DNA of 64,000 nt. Origin: Amorphoplanes friuliensis DSM 7358. Its GTDB lineage: Bacteria; Actinomycetota; Actinomycetes; Mycobacteriales; Micromonosporaceae. The stretch spans positions 1,003,501 through 1,067,500 of the forward strand of contig NC_022657.1 in NCBI RefSeq assembly GCF_000494755.1. Direction: 5' to 3'. Shown here piece by piece: positions 28,015 through 37,477 of the stretch (within the stretch, counting starts at the first letter, position 1; every line of letters begins with the position of its first letter). Below the pieces are notes generated by a model. The model saw only the letters and a program-made list of their open reading frames with translations. It was not told where the DNA came from and ran no database searches. Made by a program: the position numbers and the translations under genes.

Positions 28015-31000
28015 GTGAGCACCGGTTCTTCGGCCCAGGCTTCGACCTACCCCGCGGGCGGCACCGGCCTACCCGCCGGTAGCAGCGGGGATGCCGGTCG
28101 ATCGAGCGGGTCCGGCACCCGGGAACGGCGTGGCCGCATCCCCCGGCTGCGTGACGCCCGCATCCGTTCCAAGCTCGCACTGATCCTTTTCGTACCGTTG
28201 CTCGCCGTTGTCCTGCTCGCCACCGTACGCCTCGTCGACGTCGGCGGCAGGGCCCTCGACGCAGGTCAGGTCGAGGATCTGACGCGGCTCTCCACCGACA
28301 TCTCCGACCTGACGCAGTACATCCACAAAGAACGGATGGCGGCTGCTCAGTACCTCGCGGACCCCGGCGCCAAAGCAGACAGTTACAGCGCCGCGAGCGC
28401 GCAGAGTGATCGGCGCATCCAGGCGTACACCACCGACCGCGGTGAGCTCGATGATCCGCCGGCGGCCGTGCAGGACCGTCTGCGACGCATCGACGAGCAC
28501 CTCCAGACGATCGACGCGACCCGCAAGAAGATCACCGACCGGGACGAGATCGCCATCTCCGAGGCGGTCCTGCGCTACGGCGTCGTGATCACCGACCTCG
28601 TCGGCTACGGCGAGGTGCTCAGCCAGTACGCCGGTGAGGGCCAGGTCGCCGACAGCCTGCGCGCCGTCTCCGCGTTCTCCCGGGCCAAGGCCGGCACCGC
28701 CGAACAGGAAGCGGTCGCCTACGCGGCCCGCGCCTCCGGTGACGTCAGCGCCGAACAGCTCTCCGTCTTCACCGCCACGCAGACCAGCCAGCAGGAAGCG
28801 CTCGAAGGTTTTGCGCTGGTCGCCACACCTCAGCAGCAGTCCCTCGTGGACAACACGGTCACGGGTGACGCGGTCAACCTCGCCGACGGCATCGCCACCC
28901 GGCTCAGCCGCGGTGACCCGGTCGCCTCGCTCGAGGTCACCCAGTCCTTCGGTGCCGTGGTCGACCTGATGCGCTGGGCCGAGCAGCGACTCGAGCAGCA
29001 GACCCTCACCCTGGCCTCGGACGAGAGCTCCTCGGTGACCCGCCAGGCCGCCCTCGAGGCCGCCCTGGTGCTGCTCACCCTGATCATCGCCATCGCGCTC
29101 GCCGTGGTGCTGGCCCGCTCGCTCAACCTCTCGCTGCGCCGCCTGCGGGAAGGCGCCCTGGCGGTGGCCAACCGCGACCTGCCCGAAGCGGTCGCCCGGC
29201 TCCGCGACGTCCGCAACCTCGGCGACGGCGGTGCCGACGACATCGTCCGGCAGGTGCGTGACCCGATCCGCCTCACCAACCGCGACGAGGTCGGCCAGGT
29301 GGCCCAGGCGTTCAACGTCGTCCACCGCGAGGCCGTCCGCATCGCGGCCGAGCAGGCCGCCCTGCGGACCAGCGTCTCGGCGATGTTCCTCAACCTGGCC
29401 CGCCGCTCGCAGAGCCTGGTCGACCGGATGATCGGCGAACTCGACCAGATCGAGCGCGGCGAAGAGGACCCGAAGCGGCTCGCGCAGCTCTTCGAACTCG
29501 ACCACCTCGCCACCCGCATGCGCCGCAACGACGAGAACCTGCTCGTGCTCGCCGGTGCCGACTCCAGCGCGCCGCGCCGCGAGGACGCCCTCGTGGTCGA
29601 CGCCCTGCGCGCCGCCCAGTCCGAGGTCGAGCTCTACAACCGCATCGAGTTCGGCACGGTCGACACCGACATCTCGATCATGGCCGTGGCCGTCAACGAC
29701 GTCGTCCGGCTCGTGGCCGAGCTCCTCGACAACGCCACACGCTTCTCGCCCCCGAACACGGTGGTGGTGGCGGACGGCCGGCGCATCCGCGACTACGTGG
29801 TGATCCAGGTGGAGGACCGCGGCCTCGGCATGTCCGAGGAACAGATGGACTCGCTGAACCGCCGCCTCGCCGAGACGCCCGACGTCGACGTGGCCGCGTT
29901 CCGGCTGATGGGCCTGGCCGTCGTCAGCCGTCTCGCCAACCGGTACGGCATCCGCGTCGAGCTGCGCGCCAACATCGAGGGCGGCACGGTCGCCCAGGTC
30001 GTGCTCCCGAACCACATCGTCGTCCTGCCGAACAGCCGGCCGCTGGACCCGCCGACCCGCGGCAACCGCCAGCTCGAGCCGGCCCCGGCCAGCTGGAACG
30101 ACCCGATGCCGTTCGGCCGCGGTGGCGCCGCGACGGCGACCCTGCCGGCGATCGCCCCCGAGCCGTGGGGCGGCCAGCGCTCCGGCAGCCTCCCGACCAT
30201 CTCCGCACCGCCGCAGCGGCAGCCGGAACTCCCGGCCCACCCGCACCTGCCCGTCCAGCCCTCACAGCTGCCCGGACGCGGCGACGGCTTCCCGACCCCG
30301 GACCGCCCGGCCCTGCCCAAGCGCGGCGACAGCTCGCCCGCCGACCGGCCGCCGCTGCCCACCCGCGTCACGCAACCTGTGCCGCCCGGTGAGCCCGCCC
30401 CGGCCTACGGCGCCGGATCGCCGACCATGGCGTACCCGACGATGAAGACCGCGGCGCCGGACCGTGAGGTGCAACAGAACCTCGCCCCGTCGGTGGGATT
30501 TGTCACCCCGGAGGGCGGCACGATCCCCGCGCCCCGGCGGCCCGCGAGCCCCGACCCGAACGGCTGGGGAGCCGCGCTCGCGTCCATGCCGCCGGCACCC
30601 CCGCCGCCGGCGCCGGCGCGAGCGGACGATCGGGCCGAGACCTCGCCGATCTTCCTCGAAATGCAGCAGAGCTGGTTCAAGGGTCACGACGGGCCGATTT
30701 CCGAGGAGTGGAGCATGCCGACTGCGGGCTACGCGCCACCGCCGAACCAGCCGCAATCCGCGGCTGCGACGGCCGCACCGGCAGCAGCCGCTCCGGTCGC
30801 CGCGCCCGCACGGCCGGCCCCGCCGGCCCGGCCCGCCCCGGTTTCGCCGGCCGTACCGCCGGTTGCACCGATCTCCAGGCCCCCTTCCGCTTCTCCGAAC
30901 GCGGGGCAGAATGGTTCGCGGCCGGCGGATGCCGGTCCGGACAGCGGTGCCCAAGCTGTGCCCCGGCCACGCAAGTCGGCCGAGGACGCCTGGCGCACCG

Positions 31001-31266
31001 CCGCCGACGATGGATGGCAGCGGGCGATGGCGGCGGCGGAACCCACCGTGGCCGACACCACCCGCTCCGGACTACCCAAGCGGGTACCCCAGGCCCAGCT
31101 CGTCCCCGGTGGCGTGCAGAGCAGCCCGCGCAACCAGAACCGTCGCAGCCCGGACGAGGTACGCGGCCTCCTCTCCGCGTACCACCGCGGTGTGCAACGT
31201 GGGCGTACGGCCGGCAGTGAAGAAGCTGCCGCGGGCGCCCCTGCTCCGAAGGAGAACGAACAGTGA
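28015..31266 (+). CDS. NIT-domain sensor histidine kinase-like protein of a conservon (CvnA type)
   Basis: The 1083-residue membrane protein has helix 1 at about 53-74 and an extracytoplasmic helical NIT (nitrate/nitrite-sensing) region at about 75-340. Helix 2 is at about 345-367, followed by HAMP. The helical segment FLNLARRSQSLVDRMIGELD and LDHLATRMRRN follow, then HATPase motifs LVAELLDNATRFSPPN (N box) and VEDRGLGMSEEQM (G1). A 400-residue Pro/Ala-rich tail ends the protein. CvnA proteins signal with a roadblock protein, a DUF742 protein and a Ras-like GTPase, all encoded next. The start is GTG 28015 after GAGGAG. Confidence 0.9.
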   Translation: MSTGSSAQASTYPAGGTGLPAGSSGDAGRSSGSGTRERRGRIPRLRDARIRSKLALILFVPLLAVVLLATVRLVDVGGRALDAGQVEDLTRLSTDISDLTQYIHKERMAAAQYLADPGAKADSYSAASAQSDRRIQAYTTDRGELDDPPAAVQDRLRRIDEHLQTIDATRKKITDRDEIAISEAVLRYGVVITDLVGYGEVLSQYAGEGQVADSLRAVSAFSRAKAGTAEQEAVAYAARASGDVSAEQLSVFTATQTSQQEALEGFALVATPQQQSLVDNTVTGDAVNLADGIATRLSRGDPVASLEVTQSFGAVVDLMRWAEQRLEQQTLTLASDESSSVTRQAALEAALVLLTLIIAIALAVVLARSLNLSLRRLREGALAVANRDLPEAVARLRDVRNLGDGGADDIVRQVRDPIRLTNRDEVGQVAQAFNVVHREAVRIAAEQAALRTSVSAMFLNLARRSQSLVDRMIGELDQIERGEEDPKRLAQLFELDHLATRMRRNDENLLVLAGADSSAPRREDALVVDALRAAQSEVELYNRIEFGTVDTDISIMAVAVNDVVRLVAELLDNATRFSPPNTVVVADGRRIRDYVVIQVEDRGLGMSEEQMDSLNRRLAETPDVDVAAFRLMGLAVVSRLANRYGIRVELRANIEGGTVAQVVLPNHIVVLPNSRPLDPPTRGNRQLEPAPASWNDPMPFGRGGAATATLPAIAPEPWGGQRSGSLPTISAPPQRQPELPAHPHLPVQPSQLPGRGDGFPTPDRPALPKRGDSSPADRPPLPTRVTQPVPPGEPAPAYGAGSPTMAYPTMKTAAPDREVQQNLAPSVGFVTPEGGTIPAPRRPASPDPNGWGAALASMPPAPPPPAPARADDRAETSPIFLEMQQSWFKGHDGPISEEWSMPTAGYAPPPNQPQSAAATAAPAAAAPVAAPARPAPPARPAPVSPAVPPVAPISRPPSASPNAGQNGSRPADAGPDSGAQAVPRPRKSAEDAWRTAADDGWQRAMAAAEPTVADTTRSGLPKRVPQAQLVPGGVQSSPRNQNRRSPDEVRGLLSAYHRGVQRGRTAGSEEAAAGAPAPKENEQ

Positions 31267-31676
31267 CCAGGCCCCCCACCATGCAGGACATGGGCTGGCT
31301 GCTCAGCAACTTCGCCGACAGCGTGGCCGGTATCGCGCACGTCGTCGCGGTCTCCGCAGACGGCCTGCTGCTGGCGTCGTCGCGGGACCTGCCGGCGGAC
31401 CGTGCCGACCAGCTCGCCGCGATCACGTCGGGCGTCGTCAGCCTCACCGACGGTGCCTCACGCATGTTCAACGCCGGCGAGGTGCAGCAGACGATCATCG
31501 AGATGGACAGCGGCTATCTGTTCCTGATGTCGATCAGTGACGGATCGTCGATGGCCGTCCTGGCCGCGCGCAGCTGCGACGTGGGTCAGGTCGGCTACGA
31601 AATGGCACTGCTGGTCGAACGGGTCGGTGCCGCCCTGGTGCCCGCGCCTCGTGAGGCCGTGTCCCACCAGGTCTGA
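31263..31676 (+). CDS. Roadblock/LC7-domain protein (CvnB type)
   Basis: The 137-residue single-domain protein contains MGWLLSNFADSVAGIAHVVA, VSADGLLLASSRDLPADRAD and IEMDSGYLFLMSISDGSSMA, the standard prokaryotic roadblock fold. Roadblock proteins act as regulators (GAP- or scaffold-like) of the partner small GTPase. The start overlaps the kinase stop by four bases. Second gene of the conservon. Confidence 0.92.
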   Translation: MTRPPTMQDMGWLLSNFADSVAGIAHVVAVSADGLLLASSRDLPADRADQLAAITSGVVSLTDGASRMFNAGEVQQTIIEMDSGYLFLMSISDGSSMAVLAARSCDVGQVGYEMALLVERVGAALVPAPREAVSHQV

Positions 31677-31735
31677 CCCGTACCACCCGTACCACCCCGC
31701 AACGCAGCTGAGAGCCGGAAGGAGGTGACCGCACG

Positions 31736-32098
31736 ATGGGGCAGCCCAACGACCCCCGGGGCAACCTGGTCCGTCCGTACGCGGTCACCCGGGGCCGGAC
31801 GGAGCCGCGTCGCGACATCCCCATCGAGGCGGTTCTGGTCGCCAGTCAGGCCGCCGTTCAGGAAGCCCGGTTCGCCGGGCACGACAAGTACCGCATCGCC
31901 GTGCTGTGCGAGCCGCGGGCGCAGTCCTTGGCCGAGATCGCGGCCTACTCCAGGCTCCCGCTGGGTGTTGCCCGGGTGCTCGTCGCCGACATGGTCGCCG
32001 ACGGGCTGTTGTCGCTGCACAGTGCCGCTCCCAAGGAAGGCTTCACGGAGCGGATGGATCTGCTGGAAAGGGTGTTGAGTGGACTTCGCAAGCTCTGA
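31736..32098 (+). CDS. DUF742 protein (CvnC type)
   Basis: This 120-residue protein has LVRPYAVTRGRTEPR at the N-terminus and a C-terminal winged-helix-like region (ALCEPRAQSLAEIAAYSRLP reads VLCEPRAQSLAEIAAYSRLP in this protein, then GVARVLVADMVADGLLSLH). DUF742 is found almost only in conservons. GGAAGGAGGTGA precedes the ATG. The last 20 bases overlap the GTPase gene. Confidence 0.92.
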   Translation: MGQPNDPRGNLVRPYAVTRGRTEPRRDIPIEAVLVASQAAVQEARFAGHDKYRIAVLCEPRAQSLAEIAAYSRLPLGVARVLVADMVADGLLSLHSAAPKEGFTERMDLLERVLSGLRKL

Positions 32099-32699
32099 GC
32101 GGGCGGGGGCGCAACCCAAGGAGATCACCTCCGCGAAGATCGTCATAGCCGGCGGGTTCGGCGTGGGCAAGACGACCCTCGTCGGTGCGGTCTCCGAGAT
32201 CGAGCCACTGACCACCGAGGCCGTGATGACCTCGGCGGGGCAGGGCATCGACGACGCGTCCAAGGTGCCCGGCAAGGAGACCACCACGGTCGCCATGGAC
32301 TTCGGCCGCATCACGATGGCCGACGACCTGATCCTGTACCTCTTCGGCACGCCCGGCCAGACCCGTTTCTGGTTCATGTGGGACGAGCTGATCAGAGGTG
32401 CCGTCGGCGCGGCCGTCCTGGTGGACACCAGGCGCATCTCCGACGCCTTCGCGCCGCTCGACTATTTCGAGAACCGTCACCTGCCCTACCTGGTGGCGCT
32501 CAACTGCTTCGACGGTGCACCCCGGTACGAGCCGGAGGAGATCCGTGAAGCCCTGGCGATCGCGCCCCACGTGCCACTGATCATGTGCGACGCCCGCCAC
32601 CGCGACTCGGTGAAGTCCGTCCTGGTCGGTGTGGTCGAGCACGCCATGCGCACGCTGGTCGCCGAGCAGGGCCGCGGATTCCCCGCCACCGTCGGCTGA
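32079..32699 (+). CDS. Ras-like small GTPase (CvnD type)
   Basis: The 206-residue protein has the P-loop GGFGVGKTTL (residues 25-34), the G3-like FGTPGQTRFWFMW and a LNCFDGA segment in place of NKxD. This matches the MglA-related ATP/GTP-binding proteins of conservons. It starts at GTG 32079 inside the DUF742 gene, implying coupled translation. In Streptomyces, conservons affect development and secondary metabolism; the output here is unknown. Confidence 0.92.
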   Translation: MDFASSERAGAQPKEITSAKIVIAGGFGVGKTTLVGAVSEIEPLTTEAVMTSAGQGIDDASKVPGKETTTVAMDFGRITMADDLILYLFGTPGQTRFWFMWDELIRGAVGAAVLVDTRRISDAFAPLDYFENRHLPYLVALNCFDGAPRYEPEEIREALAIAPHVPLIMCDARHRDSVKSVLVGVVEHAMRTLVAEQGRGFPATVG

Positions 32700-32715
32700 C
32701 CGTTCGTTGTCACGG

Positions 32716-32750
32716 GGGATGGGTCGCGATCGTGCGGTCCATCCCTTTGT
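32716..32750. terminator. Weak terminator between convergent conservon and HemD-like gene
   Basis: GGGATGG (32716-32722) can pair with CCATCCC (32739-32745), and TTTGT follows. The stem is only seven bases with a 16-base loop, so it is a modest terminator candidate placed in the 66-base gap between two stop codons. Confidence 0.4.
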
Positions 32751-32765
32751 CGTGCTGAGGAACGG

Positions 32766-33914
32766 TCAGGCGGGCAGGCGGTAGCCGCGTTTGACGACGG
32801 TCTGGACCACCCCTGGGGTGCCCAGGCCGGCGCGGAGACGGGCCACGGCCATCTCGACCGCGTGTTCGTCGGCGCCCCGGGGGAGCGTGCGCAGCAGCGC
32901 GGCGCGGGAGAGAACCCGGCCCGGTGTCGCCGCCAGCGCGCGGAGAACAGCCATCGGTGCCGGGGCGAGCGGTTTCAGGTCGCCGTCGACGATCGCCGCG
33001 TGGCCGCGCAGGACCAGGGAGTGGCCGGCGACCTCGAGCTTCATGGCCCGTTGGGGCAACTCGTCGACGATCGTGCGGACCAGTGCGCTCAGTCTCGCCC
33101 GGGCCGGAGTGACGACCGGGATGTCGTGGCGGCGCAGGGGAGCAGCCGTCACCGGGCCGACGCAGGCCGTCAGGACGTCGCCGCGCAGGGCCTCCAGCAG
33201 GGTGTCGGTGCTCGGACCGGCCGCCCGCAGCAGGGCGGCGACCGCCGGGGCCGAGGTGAAGGTCACGGCGTCGACCAGACGGCTGGTGATCAGATCGACC
33301 AGGCGGTGCAGCGGCGCCGGGTCGACCGGGGGCGCCCAGCGGTAGACCGGAACCTCGATCACACGGGCGCCCGTGGACCGCAGGGCCTCCGTGTACTCCG
33401 GCTGGCTCTCACCGTGCAGTTGCATGGCCACCGTCAGACCGGCGATGCCACGGGCCGTCAGATGCTCCACGACCTCTTCGTAACTCTCACCCTCGGGAGA
33501 CCACTGGTCGTGCAGACCGGCCGACCTGATCGCCGCGCGGGCCTTGGGACCCCGGGCCACCAGGTACGCGCGGGAGAGCACCACCCTCAGCGGCTCGGCC
33601 AGCCCCCAGCCCTCGGCCGCCTCGAGCCAGCCGCGCATGCCTATACCGGTGTTGACCAGCAGGATGTCCGGAGGTGTCTCGAGGCAGGCCCGGGTGGCCG
33701 CGCGGAGCTCGGCGTCGTCGGCGATCGGGACGATGCGGAGAGCCGGGGCGATCACGACACGGGCTCCGCGGTGTTCGAGGAGACCGGCGAGCTCGTCGCG
33801 GCGGCGGTCGGAAGTTACGCCGATCGTGTAGCCGGACAGTGATGCCGTCGGCTCCGTGAGAGCCGAGGCCGTGATCACGGTTTTGCGCTTCTCCCCGGTG
33901 CGGTCCGTCGTCAT
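32766..33914 (-). CDS. Uroporphyrinogen-III synthase (HemD)-like protein with C-terminal winged-helix domain
   Basis: Residues ~25-275 of this 382-residue protein form a HemD-like two-domain fold (LSGYTIGVTSDRRRDELAGL, ARVIEVPVYRWAPP, DAVTFTSAPAVAALLRAAG, CVGPVTAAPLRRHDIPVV). Residues ~285-382 are an OmpR-type winged helix (LVLRGHAAIVDGDLKPLAPA, RAALLRTLPRGADEHAVEMA, VQTVVKRGYRLPA). This fusion is known in actinobacteria, for example as a regulator near nitrate/nitrite assimilation genes, and probably regulates rather than makes haem precursors. The start is ATG 33914. Confidence 0.85.
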   Translation of the reverse strand: MTTDRTGEKRKTVITASALTEPTASLSGYTIGVTSDRRRDELAGLLEHRGARVVIAPALRIVPIADDAELRAATRACLETPPDILLVNTGIGMRGWLEAAEGWGLAEPLRVVLSRAYLVARGPKARAAIRSAGLHDQWSPEGESYEEVVEHLTARGIAGLTVAMQLHGESQPEYTEALRSTGARVIEVPVYRWAPPVDPAPLHRLVDLITSRLVDAVTFTSAPAVAALLRAAGPSTDTLLEALRGDVLTACVGPVTAAPLRRHDIPVVTPARARLSALVRTIVDELPQRAMKLEVAGHSLVLRGHAAIVDGDLKPLAPAPMAVLRALAATPGRVLSRAALLRTLPRGADEHAVEMAVARLRAGLGTPGVVQTVVKRGYRLPA

Positions 33915-33929
33915 CCGGCGGTCCGCCCT

Positions 33930-34095
33930 CCCTGCACCTGAGCGCGGGGAGGGTTTCCCTGCACCTGAGTGCTGGGAGGGTTTCCCTGCGCCTGGGCGCG
34001 GGGAGGGTTTCCCTGCACCTGAGCGCCGGGAGGATCTCCCTGCACCTGAGCGCGGGGAGGGTTTCCCTGCGCCTGGGCGCAGGGAGAGTTTTCAG
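33930..34095. repeat. Six 27-bp tandem repeats upstream of the HemD-like gene
   Basis: Units start at 33934, 33961, 33988, 34015, 34042 and 34069, each close to GCACCTGAGCGCGGGGAGGG plus TTTCCCT. They differ by one to four substitutions and never by length. There are no spacers, so this is not a CRISPR array. On the minus strand a frame through the repeats reads NPPRAQVQG in tandem and its stop overlaps the downstream ATG (ATGA). Confidence 0.9.
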
Positions 34096-34560
34096 AAAGC
34101 CGCGGCGTGGCCGACCGGTCCACCGAAGGGCACGCTCGGAGACCGCCGTCCTCGGCGTCGACCCGCTCCCATGTCACGCCTGCGTTCTCCGCCATACCTC
34201 CGGCCGGCACACGCCGCGGCTTCCCTTTGCCGGACCGTGTTACCGGTCCGGCGGGCACCGCCAGGTCCGTCCTCAACCCTGGCGGCGGCTCGTGGGTGAT
34301 GCGCCCGGACGCGCCACCGGGCCGGAGCCCTGGCCGCATCGTCGAGGTGACCGCACCACTCGCCATGTCGGGAAGCGTGCCGGGGGGTAATTTCCGATCC
34401 GGGTCCCGTATGTTTCGAACCTGCTAAGAGGCATTCACGCACGCTGGTCACCACCGTGGGTGGAATCACGCAACCCCGTGTCGGCGTGCCGTGGGTCACC
34501 GCCTAAACTGGTGGCGCTACGTTATCCGGTCCCGTCTGCTCGACGGGCCCACCGCCCGTT
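34096..34560. other. Intergenic region upstream of rplM
   Basis: About 465 bases between the tandem repeats and the rplM promoter. Apart from open frames with unconvincing codon use I see no gene, RNA or clear hairpin. A minus-strand frame of 151 codons runs from 34366 to 33911 through the repeats and is discussed as a finding. Confidence 0.4.
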
Positions 34561-34590
34561 TTGACCGCGCGCCGCGCAGGCGGGTATTGT
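34561..34590 (+). promoter_or_regulatory. Probable promoter of rplM-rpsI
   Basis: TTGACC (34561-34566) and TATTGT (34585-34590) are separated by 18 bases, about 110 bases before the rplM start. It is a good match to a housekeeping actinobacterial promoter and the best in the upstream region. Confidence 0.6.
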
Positions 34591-34700
34591 TGCCTGCTGT
34601 TGTGCGACAGCTGCGAGCGTGTCCCTTCGGGTACGCTCGATGTTCGTGCGTTTTGCGACCAGCGCGCGCCCCCAGACCGACGACGAGACAAGGTAATTCT

Positions 34701-35144
34701 GTGCGTACGTACAGCCCGAAGCCGGGTGAGATCGAGCGTCAGTGGCACATCATCGACGCTTCCGACGTCGTTCTGGGCCGGCTCGCCACCCACACCGCCA
34801 CGCTCCTGCGCGGCAAGCACAAGCCCACGTTCGCCCCGCACGTCGACACCGGCGATTTCGTGGTGATCATCAACGCCGGCAAGGTCGCGCTGACCGGTAA
34901 CAAGCGGCAGACCAAGGTCGCCTACCGTCACTCCGGTTACCCGGGCGGTCTCAAGCAGGTCCGCTACGAGGAGCTGCTGACCAAGCGCCCCGAGCACGCG
35001 GTCGAGCTGGCCGTCAAGGGCATGCTCCCGCACAACAAGCTGGCCCGTCAGATCCTCAAGAAGCTGAAGGTCTACCCGGGCGCCGAGCACCCGCACGCCG
35101 CGCAGCAGCCGGTGCCGTTCGAAATCAAGCAGATCGCGCAGTGA
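34701..35144 (+). CDS. rplM: 50S ribosomal protein L13
   Basis: L13 is an early assembly protein of the large subunit. The 147-residue product begins [20 protein letters not shown] and contains [36 protein letters not shown] and [20 protein letters not shown]. The GTG at 34701 gives the family start, with AAGG upstream. It forms the classic rplM-rpsI pair. Confidence 0.98.
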   Translation: MRTYSPKPGEIERQWHIIDASDVVLGRLATHTATLLRGKHKPTFAPHVDTGDFVVIINAGKVALTGNKRQTKVAYRHSGYPGGLKQVRYEELLTKRPEHAVELAVKGMLPHNKLARQILKKLKVYPGAEHPHAAQQPVPFEIKQIAQ

Positions 35145-35164
35145 GCGCGGGCGAAGGAAACAGC

Positions 35165-35734
35165 ATGACCGACATCGTCGAGCCCGAGGTCGTCGAGACC
35201 GTCGAGGAGCCCGCCGCTGAGGCCCCCGCCGAGACTCCCGCTGAGGCCCCTGCCGAGACCCCGGCCGAGGCTTCCGCCGAGACCCCGGCTGAGACCGTTG
35301 TGGTCGTCGAGGCGCCGGCGCCGGCCGTTCGCGCTCCCCGTCCGGGTGACCGTCCGATCCAGACCGTGGGCCGCCGCAAGGAGGCCATCGTCCGCGTGCG
35401 CCTCGTGCCGGGCACCGGCAAGATCACCTGCAACGGCCGCGACCTCGAGGCCTACTTCCCGAGCAAGGTGCACCAGCAGCTCATCCGTGAGCCGCTCGCC
35501 ACCGCCGAGAAGCCCGAGATGTTCGACGTGGTCGCCAACCTGCGTGGTGGCGGCATCACCGGTCAGGCCGGCGCGCTGCGCCTCGGCATCTCCCGTGCGC
35601 TCATCACGAACGACCCGGACGACCGTCCGGCCCTCAAGAAGGCCGGCTTCCTGACCCGGGACTCCCGCGTCAAGGAGAGCAAGAAGTACGGTCTCAAGAA
35701 GGCCCGTAAGGCTCCGCAGTACTCGAAGCGCTGA
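35165..35734 (+). CDS. rpsI: 30S ribosomal protein S9 with acidic repeat N-terminal extension
   Basis: The C-terminal ~125 residues are canonical S9 ([40 protein letters not shown], and the basic tail ending [15 protein letters not shown] that reaches the P site). The first ~60 residues are an Ala/Glu/Pro/Thr repeat (AEAPAETP units). This makes 189 residues against ~130 in E. coli; such extensions are common in actinobacteria. ATG 35165 follows GAAGGAAA. Confidence 0.96.
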   Translation: MTDIVEPEVVETVEEPAAEAPAETPAEAPAETPAEASAETPAETVVVVEAPAPAVRAPRPGDRPIQTVGRRKEAIVRVRLVPGTGKITCNGRDLEAYFPSKVHQQLIREPLATAEKPEMFDVVANLRGGGITGQAGALRLGISRALITNDPDDRPALKKAGFLTRDSRVKESKKYGLKKARKAPQYSKR

Positions 35735-35767
35735 TCGCAGCGCTCGTCTTGCACCACGTCTGACCGG

Positions 35768-35819
35768 ACGGCCGGGTGCGCCCCCTCACTTCGGGGCGTG
35801 CCCGGCCGTTCGCGTTTCC
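35768..35819 (+). terminator. Intrinsic terminator after rpsI
   Basis: A 17-base arm ACGGCCGGGTGCGCCCC (35768-35784) pairs with GGGGCGTGCCCGGCCGT (35793-35809) through two G-T wobbles, followed by TCGCGTTTCCC. It separates the ribosomal pair from glmM. Confidence 0.8.
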
Positions 35820-35889
35820 CTCCCCACAAACTGCACCGGTCCGCCACTCCGCGAGTGGGGCAGGAGGCCGGCGAAAGGAAACGACCGCC

Positions 35890-37242
35890 ATGGGGCGACT
35901 CTTCGGCACGGACGGCATCCGCGGCCTCGCGAACGGTGATGTCCTCACCCCGGAACTGGCCCTGTCGGTCGCCGTCGCGGCCGCCCGGGTCCTCATCGAG
36001 AGCGACGCCAGCCACCAGCCGCTGGCGATCGTGGGCCGCGACCCCCGCGCCAGCGGAGAGATGCTCGAGGCCGCGGTCGTCGCCGGCCTGACCAGCGCCG
36101 GAGCCAACGTCGTCCGGGTCGGCGTCCTGCCGACACCCGCGGTCGCCTACCTCGTCGGCCAGGCCGGAGCGGACCTCGGCGTCATGCTGTCCGCCTCGCA
36201 CAACCCGATGCCGGACAACGGCATCAAGCTCTTCGCCCCGGGCGGCCAGAAGCTCCCGGACGAGCTCGAGGAGAAGATCGAGAAGGCGATCGCGGACGGG
36301 CACGGCCTGGTGGGCCGCCCGACCGGCGCCGGTGTCGGCCGCGTGCACGACCTGCTCGACGGCGCCGAGCACTACATCAAGCACCTGCTCGAAGCGACGC
36401 CTCACCCCTTGAACGGCGTCAAGGTGGTCGTCGACTGCGCCAACGGCGCGGCCAGCGAGGTCGGCCCCACCGCCTACGAGGAAGCCGGCGCCGAGGTCAT
36501 CAAGATCCACGCCGAGCCGGACGGCCTCAACATCAACGACAACTGCGGCTCGACCCACCTCGAAGCCGTCCGCGAGGCCGTCCTCGAACACGGCGCCGAC
36601 CTGGGCCTCGCCCACGACGGTGACGCCGACCGCTGCCTCGCCGTGACCGCCGCCGGCGACGTGGTCGACGGCGACGAGATCATGGCGATCCTGGCCCTGG
36701 CCATGCGCGACGCCGGCACCCTCACCGACGACACCCTCGTCGCGACCGTCATGAGCAACCTCGGCCTCCGCCTGGCCATGAAGCAGGCCGGCATCCGCCT
36801 CCTGGAGACCAAGGTCGGCGACCGCTACGTCCTGGAAGAACTCGCCTCCGGCGGCTTCGCCCTCGGCGGCGAGCAGAGCGGCCACATCGTCATGCCCGCG
36901 TACGCCACCACCGGCGACGGCGTCCTGACCGGCTTGCACCTGATGGCCACGATCGCGTCGTCCGGCAAGTCCCTGGCCGACCTCGCCTCCGTGCTCCACA
37001 AGCTTCCCCAGGTCCTCATCAACGTGCCCGTGAAGGACCGCCAGGCCGGCGCCGCAGCCCCGACCGTGCAGGCCGCGGTGGCTCTGGCCGAGAACGAACT
37101 GGGCGAGACAGGCCGCGTCCTCCTCCGCCCCTCCGGCACCGAACACCTCGTCCGCGTCATGGTCGAAGCCGCCACCGAGGACCAGGCCCGCACCATCGCC
37201 GAACGCGTAGCCGACGAAGTCCGCACAGCCAGCCCGGCCTGA
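35890..37242 (+). CDS. glmM: Phosphoglucosamine mutase
   Basis: GlmM converts glucosamine-6-phosphate to glucosamine-1-phosphate for UDP-GlcNAc and peptidoglycan synthesis. The 450-residue protein begins [15 protein letters not shown]. It has the phosphoserine loop SASHNP (serine 103), the metal site [10 protein letters not shown], the sugar loop GGEQSGHIV and the phosphate-binding [24 protein letters not shown] lies upstream. glmS, the previous pathway step, is 2.6 kb further on. Confidence 0.97.
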   Translation: MGRLFGTDGIRGLANGDVLTPELALSVAVAAARVLIESDASHQPLAIVGRDPRASGEMLEAAVVAGLTSAGANVVRVGVLPTPAVAYLVGQAGADLGVMLSASHNPMPDNGIKLFAPGGQKLPDELEEKIEKAIADGHGLVGRPTGAGVGRVHDLLDGAEHYIKHLLEATPHPLNGVKVVVDCANGAASEVGPTAYEEAGAEVIKIHAEPDGLNINDNCGSTHLEAVREAVLEHGADLGLAHDGDADRCLAVTAAGDVVDGDEIMAILALAMRDAGTLTDDTLVATVMSNLGLRLAMKQAGIRLLETKVGDRYVLEELASGGFALGGEQSGHIVMPAYATTGDGVLTGLHLMATIASSGKSLADLASVLHKLPQVLINVPVKDRQAGAAAPTVQAAVALAENELGETGRVLLRPSGTEHLVRVMVEAATEDQARTIAERVADEVRTASPA

Positions 37243-37245
37243 CCG

Positions 37246-37477
37246 GGGCGCTGCGGTCCGGCTCGCCTGGCCGGCCTTCTGCTCCACCTGCGCCCACACC
37301 TCGCCGCCGGGTTGGGCGTTTGTGGGTTCCGGCTTGGCGCGCCTGAGCACGGCCCGGCGCGGGCCGTGCTCAAACCGGCCAGGCCCGCGGCCGGAGTCCG
37401 CAAGCTCCGAGCCCACCCAACCGGGCCAGGCAGCAAGCCGGACCGCAGCGCCCGGCCCGGACCCGCGCTGAGCGCGG
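37246..37477. repeat. Nested inverted repeats between glmM and the aminotransferase gene
   Basis: The outer arms GGGCGCTGCGGTCCGGCT (37246-37263) and AGCCGGACCGCAGCGCCC (37436-37453) are perfect 18-base complements 172 bases apart. Within them a perfect 13-base-arm hairpin with a three-base loop spans 37344-37372 (arm TGAGCACGGCCCG). CCGCGC-TGA-GCGCGG follows at 37463-37477. The 275-base gap between the convergent stops is thus mostly foldable DNA and could act as a complex bidirectional terminator or be a degenerate palindromic element. Confidence 0.8.

Noticed and set aside
27665..28018. 117-codon frame ending in a GTGA overlap with the conservon kinase
   Set aside because: Low GC at third codon positions and Ser/His/Cys-rich composition unlike other genes; the overlap with the kinase start is probably chance.
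33930..34095. CRISPR-like array
   Set aside because: The repeats are directly contiguous with no unique spacers and no cas genes are present.
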